From: Roseovarius faecimaris
GTDB taxonomy: Bacteria; Pseudomonadota; Alphaproteobacteria; Rhodobacterales; Rhodobacteraceae
Direction of reading: 5' to 3'
Assembly: GCF_009762325.1 (NCBI RefSeq)
Contig: NZ_CP034348.1
Location: forward strand, 254,501-318,500
Length of the DNA: 64,000 nt
The stretch's first letter is position 1. The number at the start of each line of letters is the position of its first letter. The notes under the pieces were generated by a model. It saw nothing but the letters and a program-made list of their open reading frames with translations. It did no database searches and had not been told where the DNA came from. The position numbers and the translations under genes are program-made. Below are positions 17,017 to 25,867 of this stretch, in pieces.

Positions 17017-19911
17017 TCACGCTGTCCAGATTTTGCAGAGAGTGGCTTTCGTCTCCTGCATCTGGGTCACTGAATCATAGCCATAGGTCTGTGCCGTGTT
17101 GGTACTTTCACCCAGCACATAGGGGTCGGCGCCATCGGGATACTTGCTCCTCTGGTCCTCGCCCTGGAAATGGCCGCCGAAGTGGAACGGCATGAAGGCC
17201 ACGCCTTCGCCGACCCGTTCGGTCACCATGGCCATCACCTTGACCTTGCCGCCTTCGGGGCCTTCCACCCAGACCTGCGCGCCGTCCCGGATGCCAAGGT
17301 TGTTGGCGTCGCGGGTGTTGATCTCGACGAACATGTCCTGTTGCAGCTCTGCGAGCCACGGGTTCGAGCGGGTCTCGTCCCCGCCGCCCTCATACTCCAC
17401 CAGACGCCCCGAGGTCAGGATGATCGGGTAATCCTTCGAGAAGTCCTGCTTCTGGATCGAGGCATACATGGTCGGAAGGCGATAGAACTTCCGGTCCTCG
17501 TATGTCGGGTAATCCTCCACAAGATCGCGGCGGTTGGTATAGAGCGGCTCGCGATGGATCGGCACCGGATCCGGGAAGGTCCAGACCACGGCGCGGGCCT
17601 TGGCGTTGCCGAAGGGCGCGCATTCATGCGCGATGGCCACCCGCTGTATGCCGCCCGAAAGGTCGGTCTTCCAGTTGGTCTTTTCGCCCGCCACCGCGTC
17701 GATCGCGGCGCGCTCCTCGTCGGTCAGCTCGCTGTCCCAACCGAGGTCCATCAGCATCTGCATGGTGAACTCAGGGTAGCCATCCTGAATGTCCGACCCG
17801 GCCGAATAGACCCCTTCGGCCAGCAGGTTGTCGCCGTCCCGTTCAACGCCGAAACGCGCACGGAAGGTCAGACCGCCCTCCGAGACAGGCTTGGACATGT
17901 CATAGAGGTTCGGCGTGCCCGGATGCTTCATCTCCGGCGTGCCCCAGCAGGGCCACGGCATCCCGTAATAGTCGCCATCCGCGGGGCCGCCATTGGCGCG
18001 CAGCGTCGTTTTGTCAAACGTGTGCTGGTTGGCCATGTGCAGCTTGATCCGCTCCGGGCTCTGGCCGGTATAGCCCACCGTCCACATGCCGCGGTTGAAC
18101 TCGCGGGTGATGCTTTCGACCACGGGCGTTTCTTCGTCTTCCATCTCGATATTGCGGAAGAGACGATCGGCCCAGCCGAACTTGTTGGCGAACTTGGCCA
18201 TGATGACCTCATCGGGCTTGCTCTCAAAGAGCGGCTCGATGATGCGGTCGCGCCACTGGATCGACCGGTTCGACGCCGTGACAGAACCACGGGTTTCGAA
18301 CTGCGTACAGGCGGGCAGCAGGTAAACGCCATCCGTCCGGTCATGCAGCACCGCCGACACGGTCGGGAACGGATCGACCACGACGAGCATGTCGAGCTTC
18401 TCCATCGCCGTCTTCATTTCGGTCATCCGGGTCTGCGAGTTGGGCGCGTGGCCCCAGAGCACCATGGCCCGAACATTGTTGGGCTGATCCATGTTCCCGG
18501 CATCTTCCAGGATACCGTCGATCCAGCGCGACACGGGGATACCCGTCAGGTTCTGGAGCGACTTGTCCTTGCCCTCTGCGTCCTTGATCATGTCGAACTG
18601 ACCGGCAAGCCAGTCACCATCTTCCCCCCAGACGCGGGCCCAATGCGCCCAGGCGCCTTTCGACAGGCCGTAATAGCCGGGCAGGGTGTGGCTCAGAACA
18701 CCGAGGTCCGTGGCGCCCTGCACGTTGTCATGGCCGCGGAAGATGTTGGTGCCGCCGCCCGACGTGCCCATGTTGCCAAGGGCCAGCTGCAGCACACAAT
18801 ACGCACGGGTGTTGTTGTTTCCGCTGGTATGCTGCGTGCCACCCATGCACCAGATCACGGTGCCGGGGCGGTTATTCGCCAGCGTCCGCGCCACGCGGCG
18901 CAGCTGCGAACCGGGGGTGCCGGTCACACGCTCGACTTCCTCAGGGTTCCACTTGGCCACTTCGGTCTTGATCTGGTCCATGCCCCACACGCGGGTGCGG
19001 ATGAATTCCTGATCTTCCCAGCCATTCTCGAAGATGTGCCACAGGATGCCCCAGATCAGCGCCACATCGGTGCCGGGGCGGAATCGGACATATTCATCGG
19101 CATGTGCCGCGGTACGCGTGAAGCGCGGGTCGCACACGATCAGCGGCGCGTTGTTCTGCTCTTTCGCTTTCAGAACATGCAGCAGCGAGACGGGGTGCGC
19201 CTCCGCCGGGTTGCCGCCGATGATGAAGATGGCCTTGGAATTGTGGATGTCATTGTACGAGTTGGTCATCGCACCATAGCCCCAGGTGTTGGCAACGCCG
19301 GCCACCGTGGTGGAGTGACAGATCCGGGCCTGGTGATCCACGTTGTTCGTGCCCCAGTAGGCGGCGAACTTGCGGAACAGATAGGCCTGCTCGTTATTGT
19401 GCTTCGCCGAGCCCAGCCAATAGACGCTGTCCGGCCCGCTTTCCTCGCGGATTTTCATCATGCCGTCGCCGATCTCGTCGATCGCCTGCTCCCAGCTGAT
19501 GCGCTTCCACTCACCACCCTCTTTCTTCATCGGGTACTTGAGCCGGCGCTCGCCATGGGCGTGCTCGCGGACGGCGGCCCCTTTGGCGCAGTGGGCGCCC
19601 AGGTTGAACGGGCTGTCCCAGCCCGGCTCCTGGCCTGTCCAGACGCCATTGCTGACTTCGGCGATGACTGTGCAGCCAACCGAGCAGTGCGTACAGACGG
19701 ATTTGACCAGATCAACCGCGCCGCTCGCGGCGGTTGCGGCATTGGCCTGGGTGACAGAGCCGCCCGTGGCCGAAATGGCAGCCAGGCCACCAATGGCCAG
19801 GCCCGAGCCGCGCAGAAACGCGCGGCGGTCGACGGATTTTTCCGCCACATCAGACAGGATACCGGTCCGCTGGGGGCGTCGCGCAACCCCATTGGTCTTT
19901 TTCCTAAGCAT
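17017..19911 (-). CDS. fdhA: formate dehydrogenase catalytic subunit, Cys form
   Basis: A 964-residue W/Mo-bis-MGD enzyme oxidising formate to CO2 in the periplasm. The twin-arginine signal is SVDRRAFLRGSGLAIGGLAA (RR at 29-30). The [4Fe-4S] site is formed by Cys73, Cys76, Cys80 and Cys108. The metal ligand is Cys198 in ARICHSTTV, where E. coli FdnG has selenocysteine, and His199 follows it. Start ATG has AAGGGAGAAC upstream. It sits between the small TAT gene and fdhB. The gene is a single intact frame, so no selenocysteine insertion is needed. Tungsten versus molybdenum cannot be read from the protein, but the tup genes downstream favour tungsten. Confidence 0.93.
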   Translation of the reverse strand: MLRKKTNGVARRPQRTGILSDVAEKSVDRRAFLRGSGLAIGGLAAISATGGSVTQANAATAASGAVDLVKSVCTHCSVGCTVIAEVSNGVWTGQEPGWDSPFNLGAHCAKGAAVREHAHGERRLKYPMKKEGGEWKRISWEQAIDEIGDGMMKIREESGPDSVYWLGSAKHNNEQAYLFRKFAAYWGTNNVDHQARICHSTTVAGVANTWGYGAMTNSYNDIHNSKAIFIIGGNPAEAHPVSLLHVLKAKEQNNAPLIVCDPRFTRTAAHADEYVRFRPGTDVALIWGILWHIFENGWEDQEFIRTRVWGMDQIKTEVAKWNPEEVERVTGTPGSQLRRVARTLANNRPGTVIWCMGGTQHTSGNNNTRAYCVLQLALGNMGTSGGGTNIFRGHDNVQGATDLGVLSHTLPGYYGLSKGAWAHWARVWGEDGDWLAGQFDMIKDAEGKDKSLQNLTGIPVSRWIDGILEDAGNMDQPNNVRAMVLWGHAPNSQTRMTEMKTAMEKLDMLVVVDPFPTVSAVLHDRTDGVYLLPACTQFETRGSVTASNRSIQWRDRIIEPLFESKPDEVIMAKFANKFGWADRLFRNIEMEDEETPVVESITREFNRGMWTVGYTGQSPERIKLHMANQHTFDKTTLRANGGPADGDYYGMPWPCWGTPEMKHPGTPNLYDMSKPVSEGGLTFRARFGVERDGDNLLAEGVYSAGSDIQDGYPEFTMQMLMDLGWDSELTDEERAAIDAVAGEKTNWKTDLSGGIQRVAIAHECAPFGNAKARAVVWTFPDPVPIHREPLYTNRRDLVEDYPTYEDRKFYRLPTMYASIQKQDFSKDYPIILTSGRLVEYEGGGDETRSNPWLAELQQDMFVEINTRDANNLGIRDGAQVWVEGPEGGKVKVMAMVTERVGEGVAFMPFHFGGHFQGEDQRSKYPDGADPYVLGESTNTAQTYGYDSVTQMQETKATLCKIWTA

Positions 19912-20018
19912 GTTCGTTCTCCCTTGCTGCCTCCAAAAAGGTGGCTGGGTGTTTCAATGACCTCGGCGCAGTCGGGCGTCTCGCAACCAGTCGCGCCAGG
20001 CGTCGGGATGACCGGGCC

Positions 20019-20207
20019 CTAGAAGCGGGCGCTGTCGAGATAAGCGCGGGTATGCGCGGTGTCCTGCATCTTGTCCGATGACAGGTCGACGGGGCTTGCC
20101 TCCGCCGTATCGCTGCTTGCGGCCAGGGCCACGGCAGCCACCGGCGCGGTCGTTCCGGCCAGTTTCAGGAAATCGCGGCGGCTCGCACCTTCGCTTTTTT
20201 CACTCAT
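20019..20207 (-). CDS. formate dehydrogenase region TAT-target small protein
   Basis: A 62-residue protein starting MSEKSEGASRRDFLKLAGTT, a clear twin-arginine signal (SRRDFLKL), then VAAVALAASSDTAEA and a short polar tail ending in YLDSARF. Start ATG at 20207 is chosen for the GGAGGAGGGAG ribosome-binding site. It matches the family called formate dehydrogenase region TAT target, which is found next to FDH genes but has no established function. It lies between the TorD-like chaperone and fdhA on the same strand. A role as an exported accessory subunit or maturation factor is possible. Confidence 0.82.
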   Translation of the reverse strand: MSEKSEGASRRDFLKLAGTTAPVAAVALAASSDTAEASPVDLSSDKMQDTAHTRAYLDSARF

Positions 20208-20262
20208 GGGATGTCTCCCTCCTCCTATTGTGGCGGGCATCCCCGCCGGTGATGTGCGGCAG

Positions 20263-20868
20263 CTACCCCGCAGTCAGTCTGAACGCTTCGCGCTCAATCT
20301 CCATAAACGCCTTGCCCACGCTGCCGAGCGAGGCATAGAGGACCGAATTCTTCGCGCCTTCGAGGTCGCTGAAAAAGTGGCCCGCCCAGGGGGCGATATG
20401 TTTGTTGAAAAACAGTTTCTGATCGTCCAGCGGCGCAGGCTTGCCAAACCGGCCCACGATCATCCCGCCCATCATTTCCATGAGCGAGGCGATGTTGTCC
20501 TCGGGCTCGAACACATTCGCGGCCCGGGTGATGCCCCGCGCCGCCATATCCGTCCGCAGCACCGCCAGCGGCTTTTCGTTCAGGAACCCGGTCAGGTAAT
20601 AGCTCGCATAAGGCAGAAGCTCTCCCCGGCCCAGCCCGATAAAGAGCGCGTTGAACTCGCTCTCCACCTTCTTCGGCTTCGTCACCCGGGCCACCCGCGA
20701 CAACGCGCCGATGGCCTGGCCCAGGTCGCTCTCGTCTCCGCTCAGCCCGGCGCATTGATCCAGCAATAGCTGATCCGGCGGCGCCGACAGCATCAGCCCA
20801 AGGAAATTGTAAAGATCGGCGCGCAGCCGGTCTTCCTGTGCGATCTGGATGTCTTCAGCAGCGCTCAC
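20263..20868 (-). CDS. TorD/DmsD-family redox enzyme chaperone
   Basis: A 201-residue, mostly helical cytoplasmic chaperone of the TorD family. The segment EPEDNIASLMEMMGGMI matches the conserved ExExDxxHFxLxF-like motif (here PEDNIASL), and EFNALFIGLGRGELLPYASYYL is the typical first-half signature. Members bind the Tat signal and apo-form of a molybdo/tungsto-enzyme until the cofactor is inserted; the target here is almost certainly FdhA two genes downstream. It overlaps the DUF3306 gene stop by 4 bases. Confidence 0.85.
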   Translation of the reverse strand: MSAAEDIQIAQEDRLRADLYNFLGLMLSAPPDQLLLDQCAGLSGDESDLGQAIGALSRVARVTKPKKVESEFNALFIGLGRGELLPYASYYLTGFLNEKPLAVLRTDMAARGITRAANVFEPEDNIASLMEMMGGMIVGRFGKPAPLDDQKLFFNKHIAPWAGHFFSDLEGAKNSVLYASLGSVGKAFMEIEREAFRLTAG

Positions 20869-21479
20869 GCGGTCTCCTCGGTTCTGAACTTCATGCGGCG
20901 CGGGCGCGCAAACTCGACGCCCTCTGCGCTCGTTTCTTCTGTCTCGATGTCACTTTCCGTTCCGGGGGTGGCGGTCTCGGCCTCTGCCTCTGCCTCATCG
21001 GCCATCGCCAGGGCAGGGGTCTCGTCCTCCGTCTCCTCCAGCGGGGCGGCTTCGGCGATGCGGGCCTTTTCTTCGGCCTGCCGTGCCATCTCCTCAACAT
21101 GTTTGAGCATGCCCTTGCCCACCTGATAGGCGGTCTGCATGTTCTCGATCACGTTGGCCCCGTCGGTAAAATCCTCACCGTAATCGACCAGGCTGTCGAC
21201 ATTGGCCAGCACCGGGTTCGACCGCCACAGCACGCGCAGCGCCCGGCGGCGGATGCGGTCCGGCACGGCCTTGGCCATGAACCGGCTGAAATCGTCGCCC
21301 GCGCTCAGGCTCTCGGGGTCGGGCAGATCAAGTTCGGCCAGAATCTCCTCGTCGGTCTTTTCCTCCAGCCGCGCCTGTTCCTCGGCCAGTGCGCGCGCCT
21401 CCAGCGCGGCCTTCTCGGCCTGCTCCTCGGCGGCCACCGCGGCCCGGCGCCGCGACCAGAGAGTACCCGCGCCGCTCAA
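20865..21479 (-). CDS. DUF3306 domain protein of the fdh cluster
   Basis: A 204-residue protein with the DUF3306 core SRRRAAV, EEILAELDLPDPESLSAGDD, then PDRIRRRALRVLWRSNPVLA and YGEDFTDG. The C-terminal third is acidic and low in complexity (Glu/Ala/Thr-rich). There is no signal peptide. DUF3306 and DUF3305 genes are habitually paired next to formate dehydrogenase chaperone genes, so an assembly role is likely, but no biochemical function is known to me. Start overlaps the stop of the DUF3305 gene (4 bases). Confidence 0.85.
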   Translation of the reverse strand: MSGAGTLWSRRRAAVAAEEQAEKAALEARALAEEQARLEEKTDEEILAELDLPDPESLSAGDDFSRFMAKAVPDRIRRRALRVLWRSNPVLANVDSLVDYGEDFTDGANVIENMQTAYQVGKGMLKHVEEMARQAEEKARIAEAAPLEETEDETPALAMADEAEAEAETATPGTESDIETEETSAEGVEFARPRRMKFRTEETA

Positions 21480-22054
21480 TGCACCTGCTCCCGGCGGCTC
21501 GGCGCGCGATAGACATCGGCCACCTGCCGGATCCGCGCGTCACCGATCCCGTCTTCCTTCAGGTCGATCCGCTTCTTGTCGCGCTTGCGTTTGACAAACA
21601 CCTCTTCCTCGTGATGCGCCTCGGCAAAGTCGCGCACCCAGGCGATCAGCCCCTCGGGCATCGGCACCTTTTCGACCTGCTCTTCGCCGGTGTCGGCGTA
21701 ATCCTGCGCCTCAAAAGGCGAGGCGGTGACCAGCGTGATATCCAGCGGCGCATCGCCCTCCTCGGCGTCGCGCATCACCACGTAGATCGCGGGTACCTCT
21801 GCGGACAGCCCCTGAAGATAGGCTTCGGTATCTGTGCGATACAGCTCCAGCGTCAGCGTCGCGGCGTGGTATTCCACCGCATCGCCCTCGCGGCGCAATT
21901 CTTTCCAGCTGGCCTCGCCCGCACCGGGCAGAACCGCCACCGCTTTCCACACGTGGCGCGCCCAACGGGTGACCCCCGGCATACGCCGGATCACAACGCC
22001 GAGCGGCATCGAGATGGAACGTGTCGCGGTCGTGGTCAAGACATCCCCAGGCAA
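21476..22054 (-). CDS. DUF3305 domain protein of the fdh cluster
   Basis: A protein of up to 192 residues with the DUF3305 core MPLGVVIRRMPGVTRWARHV, KAVAVLPGAG and AIYVVMRDAEEGDAPLDIT. It is cytoplasmic by appearance. The start is uncertain: a TTG at 22054 with weak GGATGAG upstream gives a 15-residue leader, while the ATG at 22009 starts exactly at the domain but has no visible ribosome-binding site. It heads the long minus-strand formate dehydrogenase cluster, so the cluster promoter should lie in the 318 bases up to the divergent polyferredoxin gene. Confidence 0.8.
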   Translation of the reverse strand: MPGDVLTTTATRSISMPLGVVIRRMPGVTRWARHVWKAVAVLPGAGEASWKELRREGDAVEYHAATLTLELYRTDTEAYLQGLSAEVPAIYVVMRDAEEGDAPLDITLVTASPFEAQDYADTGEEQVEKVPMPEGLIAWVRDFAEAHHEEEVFVKRKRDKKRIDLKEDGIGDARIRQVADVYRAPSRREQVH

Positions 22055-22372
22055 AGATTACTCATCCGCTCATATTTCTGCCCCAGGCAGGGTCTTTCTC
22101 AAAGTGTTTTTTGCCACTTCGGCGATCACAAATTTGCCCTTCTGCGGTGCGGCGAAACTGACTAAAAAAGTCGGATTTTCCGCAGGTCAATATACATTGG
22201 CATACCAAGAGGATCGGGCGCAGGTGGACTTTGCTGGCGCAGCATGCCGTCGCCGCAGTTGCACCCTTGCCCGGGCCGCCAAAACGGGTTTACGAGCTAC
22301 GTTTTTGTTGCATAGCGTCGCAAAAACGCCATGTCAGGTCGCAGAGATTCGGCGTGGCGCAGGGAGAATGAG
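22055..22372 (+). promoter_or_regulatory. divergent intergenic region of the fdh cluster
   Basis: About 318 bases without a gene separate the minus-strand fdh cluster from the plus-strand polyferredoxin gene and should carry both promoters. One inverted repeat stands out: arms CGTTTTTG (22300-22307) and CAAAAACG (22321-22328) with 13 bases between, about 45 bases before the polyferredoxin start. It could be an operator or an early mRNA hairpin. I could not assign a specific regulator. Confidence 0.5.
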
Positions 22373-24319
22373 ATGACCAAGAAACTGGTTTTGTGCGACT
22401 GCCTCGGCAGTCAGTCGCTCAATGCACAGACGCTTTCGCAGAGCACCGGGATGACCTGCTCGCGCCTCTATTCGGGCCTGTGCATGCACGAGATCGACAG
22501 TGCCGCGAAAGAGCTTGCAAGCGGCGATGTGATCGTCGCCTGTCAGCAGGAGCGTGCGCGCTTCGAGGAACTTGCCGAAGAGATCGGCGCCGACATGCCG
22601 GGCTTTGTCGATCTGCGTGACCGCGCAGGCTGGGGCGAAGGCGACACAACGCCCAAAATGGCAGCGCTGGCCGCCGAGGCCGCCCTGCCCATGCCGCTGG
22701 AGAAATCGGTCGATGTCCTGTCCGAGGGCACCTGCCTCATTCTGGGCGGGCAGGAGGCCTTGCAGGCGGCCTCAGATCTGGCCGAGGTGCTGGCCGTCAC
22801 AGTGCTCATGCCCGACGCCGAAAACCTGCCCGTGGATCGCCGGTTTGACGTGGTTGTCGGCCGGTTGCGCCAGGCCCGTGGCAGCCTGGGCGATTTCGAG
22901 GTGAAATTCGATACCCTGCAAGAGGTGATCCCCGGCGGCCGCGGTGATTTTTCCCTTACAGATCCGAAAGATGGCGCAATATCAGGCTGTGACATCATCC
23001 TTGATCTGACAGGCGGCACACCGCTCTTTCCGGCCCCGGAAAAGCGCGAGGGATACCTGCGCGCGGACCCCTCTCGCGCGCCCTCCGTGGCCCGCGTGGT
23101 GTTTGACGCGGCACAGCTCATCGGCACGTTCGAAAAGCCGCTTTATGTCCGGCTGGAGCCCTCTCTCTGCGCCCATTCCCGGGCCGAGAAACCCGCCTGC
23201 TCGCGCTGTCTCAACCTGTGTCCCACCGGGGCGATCACCTCCGCCGGAGACCATGTCTCGGTGGACCCGATGATCTGCGCGGGCTGCGGTGCCTGTTCGG
23301 CGGTCTGCCCCTCCGGTGCGATCAGCTATGACGCGCCGCCGGTCGATACGATTTTCCGCCGTCTCGACACGCTCGCCGGCACCTACCGCAAGGCGGGCGG
23401 AACCGCGCCGCGCCTTCTGGTGCATGACGCCCCGCACGGGCAAGAGATGATCTCTCTTCTGGCCCGTTTCGGGGCGGGTCTGCCCGCCGATGTGATCCCG
23501 CTCGAAGTCGCGGCTCTTGCAGGCTTCGGCCATGCCGAGATGCTGGCGGCGCTGGCCACGGGCTTTGCCGATGTCAGCATCCTGCTCTCGCCCGGGACCG
23601 AACGCGATGTGGTCGAGGCGCAGGCGGCGCTGACCCATGCCGTGGCCGGGGCCGCGTCGGTGACGCTTCTGGACATGGCCGATCCGGACGCTCTGGGCGC
23701 CGCGCTGCGTCAGGACGCGCCCCAGCCGCCCGCCCATGACCCGATCCTGCCCATCGGCACCCGCCGCCAGGTCGCGCGTCTTTCCGCCCGGACGCTGGCG
23801 CCCGCGGCCGAGGTGATCGACCTGCCCGAGGGCGCCCCCTATGGTGCGGTGCTCGTCGATACCGATGCCTGTACGCTCTGCCTGAGCTGCGTGTCGCTCT
23901 GCCCCTCCGGAGCGCTGGGCGAGAACGAGGACATGCCGCAGCTGCGCTTTCAGGAGGACGCCTGCCTGCAATGCGGGCTCTGCGCCAATATCTGCCCGGA
24001 AAAGGCCATCACCCTGAAGCCGCAACTCAACCTTACCGATGCGGCGCTCAGCCAGGTCGTGCTGCACGAGGAAGAGCCCTTTGCCTGTATCGAATGCGGC
24101 GCGCTGTTCGGGGTGAAATCCACCATTGAGCGGATCACCGAGAAGCTTGCGGGCCAGCATTGGATGTTCGACAAGCCCGACGCGGTGAAGATGATCCAGA
24201 TGTGCGAGAACTGCCGCATCCAGGCGCAGTTTCATTCCACGGATAACCCGTTCCAGGGGGGCGAGCGGCCCGCGGTACGCACGACGGCGGATTACCTGTC
24301 AAAACGCAAGGATCACTGA
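22373..24319 (+). CDS. polyferredoxin-like 4Fe-4S protein beside fdh
   Basis: A 648-residue cytoplasmic iron-sulfur protein. Two ferredoxin pairs are seen: CSRCLNLCPTGA with CAGCGACSAVCPSGA near the middle, and CTLCLSCVSLCPSGA with CLQCGLCANICPEKA near the C-terminus, so up to four [4Fe-4S] clusters. Extra cysteines occur in the N-terminus (LCDCLG) and in CIECG and CENCR at the end. Between the pairs is a region resembling a methyl-viologen-reducing-hydrogenase-delta-like or CoB-CoM reductase-like fold, but I cannot name it. The start ATG at 22373 has AGGGAG upstream. Genes of this type occur next to FDH accessory genes in alphaproteobacteria; a role in electron transfer or maturation is inferred. 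Confidence 0.82.
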   Translation: MTKKLVLCDCLGSQSLNAQTLSQSTGMTCSRLYSGLCMHEIDSAAKELASGDVIVACQQERARFEELAEEIGADMPGFVDLRDRAGWGEGDTTPKMAALAAEAALPMPLEKSVDVLSEGTCLILGGQEALQAASDLAEVLAVTVLMPDAENLPVDRRFDVVVGRLRQARGSLGDFEVKFDTLQEVIPGGRGDFSLTDPKDGAISGCDIILDLTGGTPLFPAPEKREGYLRADPSRAPSVARVVFDAAQLIGTFEKPLYVRLEPSLCAHSRAEKPACSRCLNLCPTGAITSAGDHVSVDPMICAGCGACSAVCPSGAISYDAPPVDTIFRRLDTLAGTYRKAGGTAPRLLVHDAPHGQEMISLLARFGAGLPADVIPLEVAALAGFGHAEMLAALATGFADVSILLSPGTERDVVEAQAALTHAVAGAASVTLLDMADPDALGAALRQDAPQPPAHDPILPIGTRRQVARLSARTLAPAAEVIDLPEGAPYGAVLVDTDACTLCLSCVSLCPSGALGENEDMPQLRFQEDACLQCGLCANICPEKAITLKPQLNLTDAALSQVVLHEEEPFACIECGALFGVKSTIERITEKLAGQHWMFDKPDAVKMIQMCENCRIQAQFHSTDNPFQGGERPAVRTTADYLSKRKDH

Positions 24320-24325
24320 GCGCGC

Positions 24326-24370
24326 CCAATTTCTGATACAGAAATTGGTCAAGAAAATGTGCATTTTCTT
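24326..24370. repeat. paired palindrome, CTG/CAG type (copy 1)
   Basis: Two palindromes in tandem fill the gap between convergent genes: arms CCAATTTCTG / CAGAAATTGG around ATA (24326-24348) and AAGAAAATG / CATTTTCTT around TG (24351-24370). Both arms end T-rich on either strand, so the pair could act as a bidirectional terminator. A reversed version lies at 44343. Confidence 0.75.
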
Positions 24371-24375
24371 GCGGC

Positions 24376-25799
24376 TCAGGTGTCGGGCTGGCGCGCATCC
24401 TCCGCGGCCCAGTCATCGATCCATCCTGCGCCAAGTGCCTCGATCAGCGGCTGCAGCTCCGCCTCATAGCGCCGCCATTTGCCCATTGCCCCGGCCGATA
24501 TCGGCGCGCGGGCCTGGGTCAGCGAGGCGGTTCCGATTGCCCCGTCCCGTGCTTCGGGATGCAGGCAATTAACCTCCCAGCCAAGGCCCAGATGGCCAAG
24601 CATCGCCCGCACCTGCGCTTCGGGTTCCGTGACCAGCGCCGCGTAGGATTGCCGCCGAAACGCCGCCCCCAGCCGCGCCTCGTACAGCACCGCGGCCCGT
24701 GCGGCGCAGCGGGTCATATGGCCAATGCTTTCCAACGTCCTGGAAAACGGATGCGCTGCGTGAAAATTGGTCACGAAATTCGACAGGCCCACATCCAGCG
24801 GATGCCGCGACAGCATGACAAACCGCGCCCCCGGCAGGATGCGCGAGGCAAAGCCCAGCTGAAAGAGGTTGAGCGGTGTCTTGTCCAAGATCACACCCGG
24901 AAGACCATCCGGAAAACATGCCGCGCAGCGCTCAAGATAGCGCGCGCCCAGCCGGGCGGCCTGCGCATCATCGGTGCGCGCGACCCAATCCCATGCCCCG
25001 GCCCCGCCCAGCGTCGCGCGGTGCTCAGCCAGCACATCGCCTAGGGCGCTGCTTTCCCCGATGCTCCCGGTTTCGGGGTGGCGCAGCAGGATGCTCTCGA
25101 CCAGTGTCGTTCCCGACCGCGGCATCCCGCAGACAAAGACAACGCGCGGCGCATCCTCCGCCGTGCCGCAGGGGGCAAAACCATCGCCCGGCACCTGACT
25201 GAGCCCGCTGACCAGCGCCTCGACCGCGTCCCGGTCGTAGCGTCCGGGCGACAGGGCCTTGGCCCGTGCGAAATTGTGAAACGTCGCGCGCGTCTGGCCC
25301 GCGGCCTCCTCGATCCGGCCCAGGGCGTTATAGGCGGTGGCCCGCGCGCCGCGCTCCGCCTTGCGGTCCCGTGCGATCTGGCGCAGGCGTTTTACCCGCG
25401 CGCTGCCCCGGTCAAACGGCGCAATACGGTTGAGTGCGGCCAGCGCGTTCACCTCGCGCGGGGCCAGCGTCAGAACCTCCTCGAACGCGGCCTTTGCCTT
25501 GGGCATATCGCCAAGCGACAGCGCCATCGCCCAAGCTTGCCCCAGGCCGCCGCGTCGCGCCCCAGATCCCGCGCCACGATCTCGGTCAGGTGCAGCGCGG
25601 TGCGGTGATCGCCCAGATGCCAGTAACAGCCCGCCATGTCATCGAGAAGCCCCGCCTCCTCCGGCATCACCTTGACCAGTTGCACAAGCTGGGCCAGCGC
25701 ATCCTTGTAGGCCCCGCGCGCCATCTGCCCCCGGACAGCCCCGCGCAGCGCCGCATATCCCGTGACCTGCGCTTTCTCAAAGCGGGGTTTTGTCCCCAT
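24376..25799 (-). pseudogene. TPR-sulfotransferase gene with a one-base frameshift
   Basis: Two overlapping frames make one gene. The upstream part (25799 to about 25531) encodes TPR-like helices up to RDAAAWGKLG; the downstream part, in another frame, continues MALSLGDMPKAKAAFEEVL and then a sulfotransferase with P-loop VFVCGMPRSGTTLVESIL. In the minus-strand sequence CTTGGGCGATGGCG one more G in the run would restore a single ~474-residue protein (GKLG-A-MALSLG). The C-terminal enzyme part is otherwise intact, so this is either a recent inactivating deletion, a sequencing error in a G run, or a shortened protein started inside. Sulfotransferases of this TPR type move sulfate from PAPS to an acceptor, unknown here. 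Confidence 0.75.
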
Positions 25800-25867
25800 G
25801 CGTCCGTCACCTCATGCCGTTTGTCCGGCCTTGAGTTACGCATGTATTCCTGAAGAACTCGCTAAGC

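Noticed and set aside
17017..19911. Selenocysteine in the formate dehydrogenase
   Set aside because: The active-site codon encodes Cys198; there is no in-frame TGA.
17170..20022. A 950-codon open frame opposite fdhA
   Set aside because: Antisense shadow caused by codon bias; fdhA has all catalytic motifs, and the mirror has none.
22055..22372. Possible small gene in the divergent fdh region
   Set aside because: The open frames lack start signals and the region must hold two promoters.
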